A program made the translations under genes and the position numbers. DNA of 64,000 nucleotides, taken from Streptomyces altiplanensis (lineage in GTDB: Bacteria > Actinomycetota > Actinomycetes > Streptomycetales > Streptomycetaceae). The DNA is taken from the NCBI GenBank assembly GCA_003719395.1, contig RHMC01000007.1:21505-85504 (forward strand), read 5' to 3'. How positions within the stretch are numbered: the stretch's first letter is position 1; each line of letters opens with the position of its first letter. The notes beneath the pieces were generated by a model that was given only the letters and a program-made list of their open reading frames with translations, was not told the origin of the DNA and made no database searches. This document shows positions 18,688 through 27,051 of this stretch, piece by piece.

Positions 18688-20400
18688 CGCCCGGGCCGCC
18701 TCCCATCTCTCCCCGCAGCTCCCTCTTGAGGACCTTCCCGGTGGCGTTGCGGGGCAGCGGCTCCTCCCGTACGAGCACATGGGCGGGCACCTTGAACGCG
18801 GCGAGGCTCCTGCCCACATGCGCCCGCAGCTCCTCCGCACCGGCCTCCGCTCCGGCCCGCAGCTGCACGACGGCGGCGACTTCCTCCCCGAGCACGGGGT
18901 GCGGAACGCCGTAGTACGGCCGCGTCCAGCACCTCCGGATGGTCGTGCAGCACGCTCTCGACCTCGACGCAGTACACGTTCTCGCCGCCGCGGACGACCA
19001 TGTCCTTGATGCGGTCGACGATGCTGACGCACCCGCCGTCCCGCACGGTCGCGAGGTCCCCGGTCCGGAACCACCCGCCCTCGGCGAAGGCGCGCGAGGT
19101 CGCGCCGGGGTCGTTCCAGTACCCCCTGACGAGCGACTGCCCGCGCAGCCACAGCTCGCCGACCTCGCCCTCGGCCGACGCCTGCCCGTCCGGCCCCGCG
19201 ATCCGCACCTCGACGGCCGGTGCGGGCCGGCCGGCACTGCCGGGGTCCGCGCGGTACGCCGCGCCGGAGGTGGCCAGTACGCCGCCGCTGGTCTCGGTCA
19301 GCCCGTAGCCGTTGCGGGGCTCGATGCGCTCGCCGTGCCGGGCCGTGAGCCGCCCGACGAGGCCGGCGGGCGCGGCGGCTCCGCCGGTGTTGAGCATGGC
19401 GAGGCTCTCCAGCCCGTCCCCGGCGCTCCGCCGCGTCCAGCAGCTGGAGGGCGGTGGCCGGCACACCGGCGTAGTGCGTGACGCGGTGCTCGCGGATCAG
19501 CGCGAGCGCGCGCCCGGCGTCCCACTTGCGCATGAGGACGAGGGAGCCGCCGGCCGCCATGGCGGCGTACACGGCGGTGAAGGCGGCGACATGGAAGAAC
19601 GGAAACGTCATGAGCGTCACGGGAGCGGGCCCCTGCCCCGGCACCTCCCCGCGCGCGAGCGCGGCCAGCGCGGCGTGGAAGCGGGGGTGCGTGGCGGCGC
19701 CGGCCTGGGCGAGGTGGGTGGCGACGGCGCCCTTGGGCCGCCCGGTGGTCCCGGACGTGTAGATGATGGTGGCGTCGTCCTCGGCCCGTACGTCGACATC
19801 GGGCGGCCCCAGAAGCGGATCGGCCTGCCGGATCCCTTCGTACACCTCGTACGCCTCGTACCCCTCGCCCAACTCCCCCGCCGTCCCCGTGGAACACGAC
19901 GACCCGGGCCGCCGCTTCCGCGCCGTCCGCCCCGCGAGCCACGGCTCGACCTGCGGCAGCCGCTCCCCGTCGACGAGCAGCACGCCGGGCTCGCAGTCGT
20001 CGAGCGCGTACGCGAACTCCGCCCCGGTCCACCAGCCGTTGAGCGGAACGGCGACAAGCCCCGCCAACTGCGCGGCCCAGAAAGCGACTTGCCACTCGGG
20101 ATGATTGCGCATGGCGATGACGGCCCGGTCCCCCGGTGCGAGCCCGTACTCCCCGGCGAACCGCCGGGCCAGCGCGCAGGCGGCGGCGAAGAACTCGCCG
20201 TACGTGTACGTCCCGCTCTCCGCGACCAGGAACGGCCGGTCCCCGTACGCCCAGGTCGCCTCGACGAACTCCCGCAGCGTCCGGGGCCCGCCGGCGTACA
20301 GCGGACTCCCGTCCTCCGCCCGTACGACCTCGAAGGGCGCCCCGGGGGCGGTCAGCGCGGCTTCGGCGGCGCGCAACGGATCACTGTTCGGCACGGACAA
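18674..20400 (-). pseudogene. AMP-dependent acyl-CoA synthetase/ligase, frameshifted
   Basis: A class I adenylate-forming enzyme activating a carboxylic acid to its CoA thioester. The P-loop is IIYTSGTTGRPKGAV; NGYGLTETSG and GWFRTGDLATVRDGG are the A5 and A7 motifs; the C-terminal PRNATGKVLKREL gives the A10 lysine. The three blocks lie in three frames, with shifts near 19430 and 18915. A further pair of compensating shifts near 19890-19930 is possible because the linker there is not family-like. The substrate is unknown. Confidence 0.8.
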
Positions 20401-20588
20401 ACCTCTCTAAGCGCTTGCTCAGCACTTGGACGCTATGCCCGCTCCCGCCGCCAGTCAAGATTCATGCATCAGCCATCTTTCTCCCGCCGCCCCTCCGCGA
20501 CCCCACCGCCACCCCGCCGCAGAACCCATTCCCACCCGAGCCCCCCGACCCGGTACGCTAGCCCTCGGCCACGCAGCACCACGGCCAC

Positions 20589-20660
20589 GCCTCCGTAGCT
20601 CAGGGGTAGAGCACCGCTCTCCTAAAGCGGGTGTCGCAGGTTCGAATCCTGCCGGGGGCA
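20589..20660 (+). tRNA. tRNA-Arg (anticodon CCT)
   Basis: The cloverleaf is complete: acceptor GCCTCCG/CGGGGGC (one G-T pair), D stem GCTC/GAGC, anticodon stem CCGCT/AGCGG with loop CTCCTAA, T stem GCAGG/CCTGC with loop TTCGAAT, discriminator A. The CCA end is not encoded. Its 3' half is repeated twice further downstream, marking it as an integration site. Confidence 0.95.
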
Positions 20661-20765
20661 CAACGCATTACCGCTCTGACCTGGGATTTATCCCCCAGGG
20701 AGGGGTCCTACCCGGCCTCGGACGACTCGTCCGGGGCCGTTTGCGTGCGCGCTACGTGAGCGGAC
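20625..20765 (+). repeat. Attachment-site-like direct repeat, copy 1 (with intact tRNA-Arg)
   Basis: Starting in the anticodon loop (AAGCGG...), 55 bp to 20679 are identical to copy 2 at 35975-36029. Weaker similarity, including the downstream hairpin and GTGAGCGGACGG, continues to about 20765. A core beginning in the anticodon loop and ending past the 3' end is typical of tyrosine-integrase attB sites in tRNA genes. Confidence 0.85.
20714..20744 (+). terminator. Hairpin downstream of tRNA-Arg
   Basis: GGCCTCGGAC pairs with GTCCGGGGCC (one mismatch) and is followed by GTTTGCG. The same hairpin is kept in attachment copies 2 (about 36064-36088) and 3 (about 37387-37412), showing that the repeats include the tRNA terminator. 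A smaller hairpin CCTGGG/CCCAGG lies at 20680-20699. Confidence 0.6.
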
Positions 20766-20783
20766 GGGGCGGCAGCCCCCGAA

Positions 20784-20879
20784 ATGCCCCCGAAGAAGCC
20801 GACACGAGCCGAGCTCGAACGACGCGTCAAGGCCCTGGAGAAGGAGAACGAACGCCTGCGCGCGAAGCGCAGTGTCTGA
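20784..20879 (+). CDS. Small basic coiled-coil ORF
   Basis: A 31-residue ORF reading ELERRVKALEKENERLRAKR, a clear heptad-repeat helix. Similar short helices occur at the N-termini of transposases and in small regulators. It has no strong ribosome site. It could be the leftover of a mobile-element gene adjacent to the attachment site. Confidence 0.35.
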   Translation: MPPKKPTRAELERRVKALEKENERLRAKRSV

Positions 20880-21035
20880 AGTTGGACCCGTCCCATGACG
20901 TCGAGGTGGCCCGATCCAGCTGATCTTGCACGTCGTATCCAGATCCCCGTGGGCAAGGTGCCCCAGCGCCGGCCAGGCGCTATCGAACATGGCCTGCACG
21001 GGCGTGTGGCCTACCCGTCGATGCCAGTCGACCAC

Positions 21036-22208
21036 TTACGCCAGCGACTTCCGTACTGCTTCGGTCAGCGCAGCCGCGCGCACATCGTCGGACCCGCTCA
21101 TGATGTGGTTCATCACGTACCCGAAGGCGATGCCGTGCTCCGGGTCGGCGAAGCCGAGTGAGCCGCCGCGGCCGGTGTGACCGAAGGCGTTCGGGCCCGT
21201 CATCGGGTTGGAGCCGGTGGGCAACATGAATCCGGTGCTGAATCGGCTCGGGATCACCATCACCTCGTCTTGCCCGCTCGCCTGCTCCTTGGTCGCCGAC
21301 GCCAGGGCTCCCGGACTGAGTAGCCGTACGCCGTCGACTTCGCCAATCACCGCGGCATACAGGCGCGCGAGTGCGCGTGCGGTGCCGATGCCGTTGGAGG
21401 ACGGGAGTTCCGCAGCCTGCACCTCCGGTGAGTCGAAGTCGATCGCGGCCGGGTCGGTGACCGCGAACGCCCGATTGCTGAACGAGTTCGGATCACGCCA
21501 GGCGTCGACCTGTTCGCGGAGTTCCTCGGGCAGCGATTCGGCGGGCACCGTCGTGAGATCGACGGCCGGCCGCCGGTACACCATGCGGCTGACTCGGGTG
21601 CGCTCGCTCACCGGCAGGCCGATGAAGAAATCCAGCCCGAGCGGGCCCGCGATCTCGTCGGCGAAGAAGCGGCCGGGCGAGCGGCCCGAGACTCGGCGGA
21701 TCACCTCTCCGACCAGCCAACCCCAGGTTCGACCGTGGTACCCGTGTGCAGTGCCCGGAGTCCACAGAGGGCGCTGGGCCGCCAGCGCTGCTGCCATGGG
21801 GTCCCAGGCCAGCGCCTGGGCCAGCGGGAGCGGCTCGTCCAGGGCGACCAGGCCGGCCTGGTGGGACAGGAGCCAGCGGACGGGGATGTCCGCCTTGTCG
21901 TTCGCCACGAACTCCGGCCAGTACTTCGCCACCGGTGCGTCGAGGTCGAGCATGCCCCGCTCCACCAGCATGTGCGCCGCGGTCGCCGTGGCTCCCTTGG
22001 TCGCCGAGTAGACCAGCTGCAAGGTGTCCCGCGCCCACGGACGACCGGTCTCGGAATCGGCGACACCACCCCACAGGTCGACCACCGGCCGACCGTGCCA
22101 GTAGACGCACACGGCCGCACCGATGTCCCCGTGCTGGGTGAAGTTCGCTGCGAACGCCTCGCGGACCGGTTCGAATCCGGGCTCTACCTCACCGTTGATC
22201 GTCGTCAT
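21036..22208 (-). CDS. Serine hydrolase, class C beta-lactamase/EstB-like
   Basis: About 390 residues of the penicillin-binding-protein-like serine hydrolase family. The nucleophile motif is SATK (S68-K71) after LQLVY; the Tyr motif is Y157 in GTAHGYHGRT; the third motif is HTGRGG near the C-terminus, where KTG would be in true beta-lactamases. No signal peptide is visible, so it is probably a cytosolic esterase or amidase. ATG 22208 has AGGA eight bases upstream; ATG 22217 does not. It follows the oxygenase gene on the same strand after a 54-bp gap and may belong to that operon. Confidence 0.85.
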   Translation of the reverse strand: MTTINGEVEPGFEPVREAFAANFTQHGDIGAAVCVYWHGRPVVDLWGGVADSETGRPWARDTLQLVYSATKGATATAAHMLVERGMLDLDAPVAKYWPEFVANDKADIPVRWLLSHQAGLVALDEPLPLAQALAWDPMAAALAAQRPLWTPGTAHGYHGRTWGWLVGEVIRRVSGRSPGRFFADEIAGPLGLDFFIGLPVSERTRVSRMVYRRPAVDLTTVPAESLPEELREQVDAWRDPNSFSNRAFAVTDPAAIDFDSPEVQAAELPSSNGIGTARALARLYAAVIGEVDGVRLLSPGALASATKEQASGQDEVMVIPSRFSTGFMLPTGSNPMTGPNAFGHTGRGGSLGFADPEHGIAFGYVMNHIMSGSDDVRAAALTEAVRKSLA

Positions 22209-22262
22209 ACCGTTCATCCTGGCAGCCGCGCTGCCCCAGCTGACAGGGGAAGTGGCCTCTGT

Positions 22263-22832
22263 TCAGAGGCAGTCGGCATCGACACGTACGACGAGGGTGA
22301 CGCGTTCGCCCCTCGTGATCGGCCGTACGCCGTGGATGTGGTCGCGGGTGGCCGGGAAGGCGACCAGGGTGCCGCAGGGTGGCTTGATCTCCTGGGTGGG
22401 GTTCTCGAAGAACAGCTCGCCGCCGCCGTAGGAGTCCGGCGTGTTGAGCCAGACCACGAGGGTGAGGTCGCCGCCGACGACGGGCTGTCCGTTGGTCCGG
22501 GCCCGCTCGCGCTCGATGTCGGTGACCTCGTCGTGGTGGGCGACGAAGCCGACGCCGGGGCCGTAGCGGTAGACGACCGCCGGCTGAGTGGGTATGCGCT
22601 TCGGGGCGATCTCGAAGTGGCCGCGCAGGTGGGCGGCGCAGTGGGAGATGACCGTCTCCTCCAGGTGCGTCGGGATCTCGACGTACTCGCTCTTGCGCAG
22701 AGATTCGTCGATGACGCCCTGGTAGGTGCGGGGGCGGGCGGTGTGGCTCTTCACGTGGTCCATCAGCGCTCCGCAGAGGCCGAGAGGGATGGCGCTCTCT
22801 ACGACGAGCGGTAAGCGACTCTTCCAGGTCAT
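22263..22832 (-). CDS. 2-oxoglutarate/Fe(II) dioxygenase, prolyl-4-hydroxylase-like
   Basis: 189 residues of the P4Hc fold. The iron ligands are H99 and D101 in FVAHHDEVTD and a distal His in DHIHGVRPI (H165 or H167), and R177 in GERVTLVVRV should bind 2-oxoglutarate. FFENP and GTLVAFPA are typical core strands. The ATG overlaps the cysS-like stop as ATGA and has GGAGAG six bases upstream, so the two are translationally coupled. The substrate is unknown; it may be a peptide or a small molecule made by the operon. Confidence 0.8.
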   Translation of the reverse strand: MTWKSRLPLVVESAIPLGLCGALMDHVKSHTARPRTYQGVIDESLRKSEYVEIPTHLEETVISHCAAHLRGHFEIAPKRIPTQPAVVYRYGPGVGFVAHHDEVTDIERERARTNGQPVVGGDLTLVVWLNTPDSYGGGELFFENPTQEIKPPCGTLVAFPATRDHIHGVRPITRGERVTLVVRVDADCL

Positions 22833-24205
22833 GTAGTGCTCTCCTTCCACCAACGGGTGCCTTCGGGCGAGTCCTCAAGGACGACGCCCTGCTGGGTGAG
22901 CTGGTCACGGATCGCGTCGGCCTCGGCGAACTTCCTCGCCGCACGGAGCCGGTCGCGTTCCTTCACAAGTTCGTCGATGGCGGCGTCGCTCTGGGCGGAG
23001 CCGGGGATGTCGAAGGTTCCGAAGAGGTTGTTCACGTCCTCGATCAACCGCAGAGCGGCCGGGCCGGCCGGCTCCTCCATGCGGTTCTGCTCGCGGATGT
23101 ACTGGAACAGGACGGCGAAGGCACCGGGGCTGTCGAAGTCGTCGTCCAGGCGCTCGCGCATCTCCTTCCAGGCGTCCGTCGCACGTGCGGCGTTCGCCGG
23201 GCTGTCGGTGTGCGCGGGGTCGATGGTGCGGGCGAAGTTCTCGATCCGGCGGCGTGCTCCTCGGGCCTGCTCCAGCGTGGAGTCGTTCAGCTCCATGGAG
23301 GAGCGGTAGTGCTGGGAGAGGAAGGCGTGCCGCAGGGTCCGGAAGTCCGTCCGGGCGAGGGTGTCGCGGATGGTGAGGAAGTTGCCAGTGCTCTTCGACA
23401 TCTTCTCGCCGTCGACCCGCAGGAGACCGGTGTGCATCCAGTAGCGGGCCAGCGGCTCGATGCCGGAGGCGGCTTCCATCTGGGCGACCTCGGCTTCGTG
23501 GTGCGGGAAGATGAGGTCGACGGCGCCGCCGTGCAGGTCGTACGAGGGACCGAAGAAGGTCTCCGTGATCGCGGTGTCCTCGATGTGCCAGCCCGGCCGG
23601 CCCGGCCCCAGCTCGGTCTCCCAGAACGGCTCGCCGTCCTTCCGGCCCTTCCACAGCGCGAAGTCGCCCGGGTTGTGCTTCTTCGAGTTGTCGTCGATCC
23701 GCGAGACCGAGTCCTCGGGCCGCAGGTCGGTGCGGCCGGAAAGCTTGCCGTACGCGGGGAACGAGGCCAGGTCGAAGTACCAGCCGTCATCGAGCTGGTA
23801 GGCGTGGCCGCGCTCGATGAGCCGCTTGATCTGGTCCACGATCGCGTCGATGTGGTCGTGGGCCCGCGCGTGGACGTCGACGCGGGTGTTCCCCAGCGCG
23901 GCCATGTCATCCAGGTACTGCTTCTCGAAGAGGGCCGCGATCTCCTCCGGCGGGACGCCCTCCTCCGCCGACCGCCGGATGATCTTGTCGTCGACGTCGG
24001 TGATGTTCTGGAGGTAGGTGACCTTGTACCCGCTCGCCTCCAGGTACCGGGCAATGAAGTCGAACTGCGTGTACGTCTTCGCGTGCCCGACGTGACTGGG
24101 GCCGTACACGGTGGGTCCGCACACGAACATCCGCACCTCGGCCTCCCGCTCGGGGCGGAACTCCTCCGACTGGCCGGTGAGCGTGTTGTGGACCGTGATC
24201 GACAT
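22829..24205 (-). CDS. Cysteinyl-tRNA synthetase-like enzyme (accessory, archaeal-looking)
   Basis: 458 residues, full length for CysRS. HVGH (38-41) and KMSKS (268-272) are the class I signature motifs. Zinc ligand C29 and H234/H235 are present, but the second zinc Cys is Asp (D210 in GWHIEDTAI). This HIED form, and phrases such as HGGAVDLIFPHHEAEVAQ, recall archaeal-type CysRS rather than the normal Streptomyces enzyme. ATG 24205 has AGGAGG four bases upstream; ATG 24208 is nearly touching it. Placed in an operon with ATP-grasp, nucleotidyltransferase and oxygenase genes, it probably serves a special pathway or gives resistance, rather than general translation. Confidence 0.85.
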   Translation of the reverse strand: MSITVHNTLTGQSEEFRPEREAEVRMFVCGPTVYGPSHVGHAKTYTQFDFIARYLEASGYKVTYLQNITDVDDKIIRRSAEEGVPPEEIAALFEKQYLDDMAALGNTRVDVHARAHDHIDAIVDQIKRLIERGHAYQLDDGWYFDLASFPAYGKLSGRTDLRPEDSVSRIDDNSKKHNPGDFALWKGRKDGEPFWETELGPGRPGWHIEDTAITETFFGPSYDLHGGAVDLIFPHHEAEVAQMEAASGIEPLARYWMHTGLLRVDGEKMSKSTGNFLTIRDTLARTDFRTLRHAFLSQHYRSSMELNDSTLEQARGARRRIENFARTIDPAHTDSPANAARATDAWKEMRERLDDDFDSPGAFAVLFQYIREQNRMEEPAGPAALRLIEDVNNLFGTFDIPGSAQSDAAIDELVKERDRLRAARKFAEADAIRDQLTQQGVVLEDSPEGTRWWKESTT

Positions 24206-24259
24206 CATGCCTCCTGTGTAAGCGGATCACGCAGCGTACTGACGCCCGGACATAAGCGC

Positions 24260-25189
24260 CTAACTGGAACCGCCGCGCTCGCCGAAGGGAACGAATCGCG
24301 AGGACGGCTGGTCGGCGAAGACCGACGCCTCTCTCCCGAGGAGGTGATGGTTGGCCCGCTGGTACGCCTTCCGCACGGCCTCGATCGCCCCGGGGCTGAG
24401 GTCCATCCCGACCGCGCGGCAGAACTCACTCAGGGCCTCGCACCGCCGCTCCAGGTCGACCATCGACAGCGGGTCGCACTGCTGGGCCTCGATCAGCAGG
24501 TTCTCCTGCTCGCTGCTGATCAGACCGAGTGCGCCGAGGGAGTACAGCTTCCACTTCATGTTCGGCAGCAGCTGGCCCGAGCGGGCGTACATCCAGTCCA
24601 CGACCTCGTCCAACGCCCCGGAGAGGACGAAGTGGCCCGTGGGCACTCCGACCCGTCGTGCCATCCGCAGCGGGATCTCGCGCACGTCCCAGGTGATCCG
24701 GTTGTGCAGCCGGTAGGTCTCGCCCTCCAGCCGCTGAAGCTGCTCCCGCGACTTGTGGGAGATCAGTGCCCCAAAGGCTTCCTCGCGGTCGAACAGCGGC
24801 TCGCCCTTGTTTCCGTAGGCGTCGCACTTGTCGCTGTTCCACGTCGTGCGCGGATCGGCCTCGTACTGGAAGAGGAGCTGGTGGACGTTGACCTCCATGC
24901 GTCCCCAGGGGACCGGCAGGTGGAAGCTGAACTCCGGGATCCAGGCGGGGAGCCGGTCGCGGACCAGGGCGTACGTGTCCGCCGGCCGCGACCTCCACTC
25001 GTCCTCCTTGAGCGGAACGTCGAGGACGACGGACAGGTCGAAGTCCGAATCGGTACTGAACCGCGTGACGTTGCGGGGCGCGACCGCCGAGGAGGACAGG
25101 ACGTAGAGCGCCTGGACCTCGGGCATCGTCTTGAGCGTGTCGAGCAGACTCCCGGCCGCGGCGCGGGCCTGCATTTTCAGGTTTTCCAC
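24260..25189 (-). CDS. Nucleotidyltransferase-fold protein with helical C-terminal domain
   Basis: 309 residues. The pol-beta-type active site is visible: LSSSAVAPRN is followed by the metal-binding D49-x-D51 in TDSDFDLSVVLD, and E99 in GRMEVNVHQ is the likely third acidic residue. The C-terminal two thirds are helical (LISHKSREQLQRLEGE, GALDEVVDWMYARSG), as in aminoglycoside- or tRNA-type nucleotidyltransferases. GTG 25189 has GGAG five bases upstream. It starts 12 bp after the ATP-grasp stop. The target of nucleotidylation is unknown. Confidence 0.7.
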   Translation of the reverse strand: MENLKMQARAAAGSLLDTLKTMPEVQALYVLSSSAVAPRNVTRFSTDSDFDLSVVLDVPLKEDEWRSRPADTYALVRDRLPAWIPEFSFHLPVPWGRMEVNVHQLLFQYEADPRTTWNSDKCDAYGNKGEPLFDREEAFGALISHKSREQLQRLEGETYRLHNRITWDVREIPLRMARRVGVPTGHFVLSGALDEVVDWMYARSGQLLPNMKWKLYSLGALGLISSEQENLLIEAQQCDPLSMVDLERRCEALSEFCRAVGMDLSPGAIEAVRKAYQRANHHLLGREASVFADQPSSRFVPFGERGGSS

Positions 25190-25201
25190 GGGAACTCCTG
25201 G

Positions 25202-26323
25202 TCAGATGATCGGGCGGTCCATCACGGAGCGGAGCGCGGGAACGAGCGCCGGCGCGACGCCGCCGTGGGTGCGCTGGATGTGTGCGAGGGAAGGACTGCT
25301 GTTGCCCTCGATGACCACGGGGCCGCCGGGCGTGAGGGCGATGTCCCAGCCGATGAAGGGCGCCTGTGGGAACAGGCGGGCACAGCGCTCGGCCAGCTCT
25401 CGGACCTCCGTCATGCGGGAGATCCGGTGGTCGGCGAACCGCACCGAACTGACGCCGTGGCGGGTGTGGGCGTTCAGGTACCGGTCGTAGCCGTAGTGGT
25501 CGAGTCGCCCGTCGGGGTGAACACGGATCTGCATGCCGCCGACGGCCGAGTTGTCCGTGGTGCTCTCGGCGCCGCCGAGCTTCAGCATCACGTACAGGAC
25601 CTGAGCGGCGCCTTCACGCAGCAGGGTGATCACGCGGAACGTGTTCAGGGCGTACGGGTTCAGCACGTCCAGGTCGGGGTGCTGAGGCACGTGCTGCTCC
25701 ACCAGCCACGTGCCCCACCGCTGCGCGTAGGTCGGGAGGTCGAAGGCGCCCTCGCCAGGCCGCACGATCACGACGCCGGACCCACCGCTGGAGTAGCGGG
25801 AGGGCTTGACCACCACGCGGCCGAGCCCGGAAGTGTGGTCGAGGACCTCCGTCAGCGGCACCGCATCACCGCCCGACGTCACACCCGTGCGGCGGTCACC
25901 GCTCGCGATGAGCGCGGGCTGCGGGATGCCGGCGGACGCGAGGATCCTCTTGCAGGACGTCTTGTCGTCCAGGTCGATCGCGTCCCGGTTCACGCGGGGA
26001 AGGAGCCGGTGGAACAGGGCGCTCTCCGGCAGGTACGAGCAGGCCCGCTCGTAGGACACCTCACGCCGGTATCCGCCGTAGCGGAAGTAGTGGAACGGCA
26101 GGCAGCGCCACCGCGCGGAGACCTTCACCAAGTCCCCGGCGATGCGGGCCATGCTCTTGCGGTCCTCGTCGCGCAGCATCGCCGGCAGGTGCTCCCTCCG
26201 CAGCTGCCGCACCTGGTAGGGGAGAAACCGCGCGCCGGACACGCGAGGAAGAACCTGGGTGCGGAACCACTCCTCGGTCACGGCCTGGCGGTGGTTGAAG
26301 CCGCGGTCCGCGGTACGTCTCAT
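25202..26323 (-). CDS. ATP-grasp ligase (ATPgrasp_ST-like)
   Basis: 373 residues. The ATP-grasp elements are LDDKTSCKRILASAGIPQPA, RVVVKPSRYSSGGSGV (nucleotide-binding Lys and Gly loop), NPYALNTFRVITLL and the metal-binding FIGWDIALTPGGPVVIEGNS. The layout matches the sugar-transfer-associated ATP-grasp family (PF14397). Such enzymes join a carboxylate to an amine or thiol through an acyl phosphate. The start ATG 26323 has GGGAGGAG upstream and follows a 29-codon ORF by 17 bp. Confidence 0.8.
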   Translation of the reverse strand: MRRTADRGFNHRQAVTEEWFRTQVLPRVSGARFLPYQVRQLRREHLPAMLRDEDRKSMARIAGDLVKVSARWRCLPFHYFRYGGYRREVSYERACSYLPESALFHRLLPRVNRDAIDLDDKTSCKRILASAGIPQPALIASGDRRTGVTSGGDAVPLTEVLDHTSGLGRVVVKPSRYSSGGSGVVIVRPGEGAFDLPTYAQRWGTWLVEQHVPQHPDLDVLNPYALNTFRVITLLREGAAQVLYVMLKLGGAESTTDNSAVGGMQIRVHPDGRLDHYGYDRYLNAHTRHGVSSVRFADHRISRMTEVRELAERCARLFPQAPFIGWDIALTPGGPVVIEGNSSPSLAHIQRTHGGVAPALVPALRSVMDRPII

Positions 26324-26340
26324 GGTGCTCCTCCCGTTTC

Positions 26341-26430
26341 TCAGTGGTTCGGGGTTCCGGCGATGGCCAACGTGACGACGAGCGCGCTGACGACGATCAC
26401 GTAGGCCACGACAGCGAGGCGCTGCCTCAT
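26341..26430 (-). CDS. 29-residue single-helix membrane micropeptide
   Basis: The ORF reads RQRLAVVAYVIVVSALVVTL then AIAGTPNH: a short basic start and one transmembrane helix. Its ATG overlaps the preceding stop as ATGA and it ends 17 bp before the ATP-grasp gene. The overlaps and position argue that it is translated. It could be a membrane anchor or partner for an operon enzyme. Confidence 0.55.
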   Translation of the reverse strand: MRQRLAVVAYVIVVSALVVTLAIAGTPNH

Positions 26431-26630
26431 CGGGCGGGCCCGATGTTGTCGGCGGCGGTCGACCAGGCGATGCCGTTCGCGGGCTGGATGTGGGCGATGC
26501 GGATGAGCCGGCCGCCGTGCCTCTCGTGGGCGACGGCCGTCAGCTCCCCTTCACCGCGGCTCGCGATGTCGCGGACCAGGCAGTGAAGGAGGGGGTGGTC
26601 CTCCCGGCCTTCGGCATCGACCGGATTCAC
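26427..26630 (-). CDS. Small conserved-looking protein of the ATP-grasp operon
   Basis: 67 residues starting at a GTG that overlaps the upstream stop (GTGA) and ending in an ATGA overlap with the micropeptide. The text LTAVAHERHGGRLIRIAHIQ and NGIAWSTAADNIGPA looks like a small beta-rich fold. I do not recognise the family. Tight coupling on both sides supports it being a gene. Confidence 0.55.
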   Translation of the reverse strand: MNPVDAEGREDHPLLHCLVRDIASRGEGELTAVAHERHGGRLIRIAHIQPANGIAWSTAADNIGPAR

Positions 26631-26791
26631 CGCTCGGACTCCTCGCGATCGCTCGCTCCGCGCCGGAGGAATCTCTCCCACCCGGATTCGGCGCGGGCGC
26701 GGAGGGCCGGACTCGGACCGGCCGGCGGCTCGGGAACCGTGTGCTGTCGTCCGCTGTCGCCGGGCGTACGGATGGGCAGAGGCTGGCTCAT
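26627..26791 (-). CDS. First small ORF of the ATP-grasp operon
   Basis: 54 residues, Pro/Gly-rich in the first half (PEPPAGPSPA) and basic/acidic in the second (RAESGWERFLRRGASDREES). It has the best ribosome site in the operon, AGGAGG five bases before ATG 26791. It could be a precursor peptide, a leader or a regulator; the sequence has no recognised leader-peptide motif or repeated core. Confidence 0.55.
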   Translation of the reverse strand: MSQPLPIRTPGDSGRQHTVPEPPAGPSPALRARAESGWERFLRRGASDREESER

Positions 26792-26965
26792 CAAGACCTC
26801 CTCGTGGGTGGTGCAGCCCGTCACCCGCGTGTGGGACGCCGATTGACGGGCTGCTGTCCTGGGAGCCGTCCGGAGCGGGCGGGGGAGCCGGTTACCCGGG
26901 TGCTCAGCTCCGAACGGCGTGAGGCCCAGTGAACGGCCGAGGACCACGGGCTCGGAACGTTTCCA

Positions 26966-26993
26966 GGGGGTTCCTCCAGCGAGAGAAACCCCC
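26966..26993. promoter_or_regulatory. Inverted repeat in the divergent promoter region
   Basis: GGGGGTT (26966-26972) and AACCCCC (26987-26993) flank a 14-nt spacer between the ATP-grasp operon and the XRE regulator gene. It may be the operator of that regulator. The divergent region (26792-27051) otherwise shows only a possible TAGCCT -10 for the rightward gene. Confidence 0.3.
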
Positions 26994-27051
26994 GTTTCCC
27001 ACACACACACGGGGAGTAGCCTCCTGACTACCAACCTGAGGGGAGGGTGGG

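Noticed and set aside
17791..20400. An 869-codon frame continuing the acyl-CoA synthetase into the antisense of the M6 protease.
   Set aside because: The adenylation motifs leave this frame near 19430, and the remainder is antisense noise.
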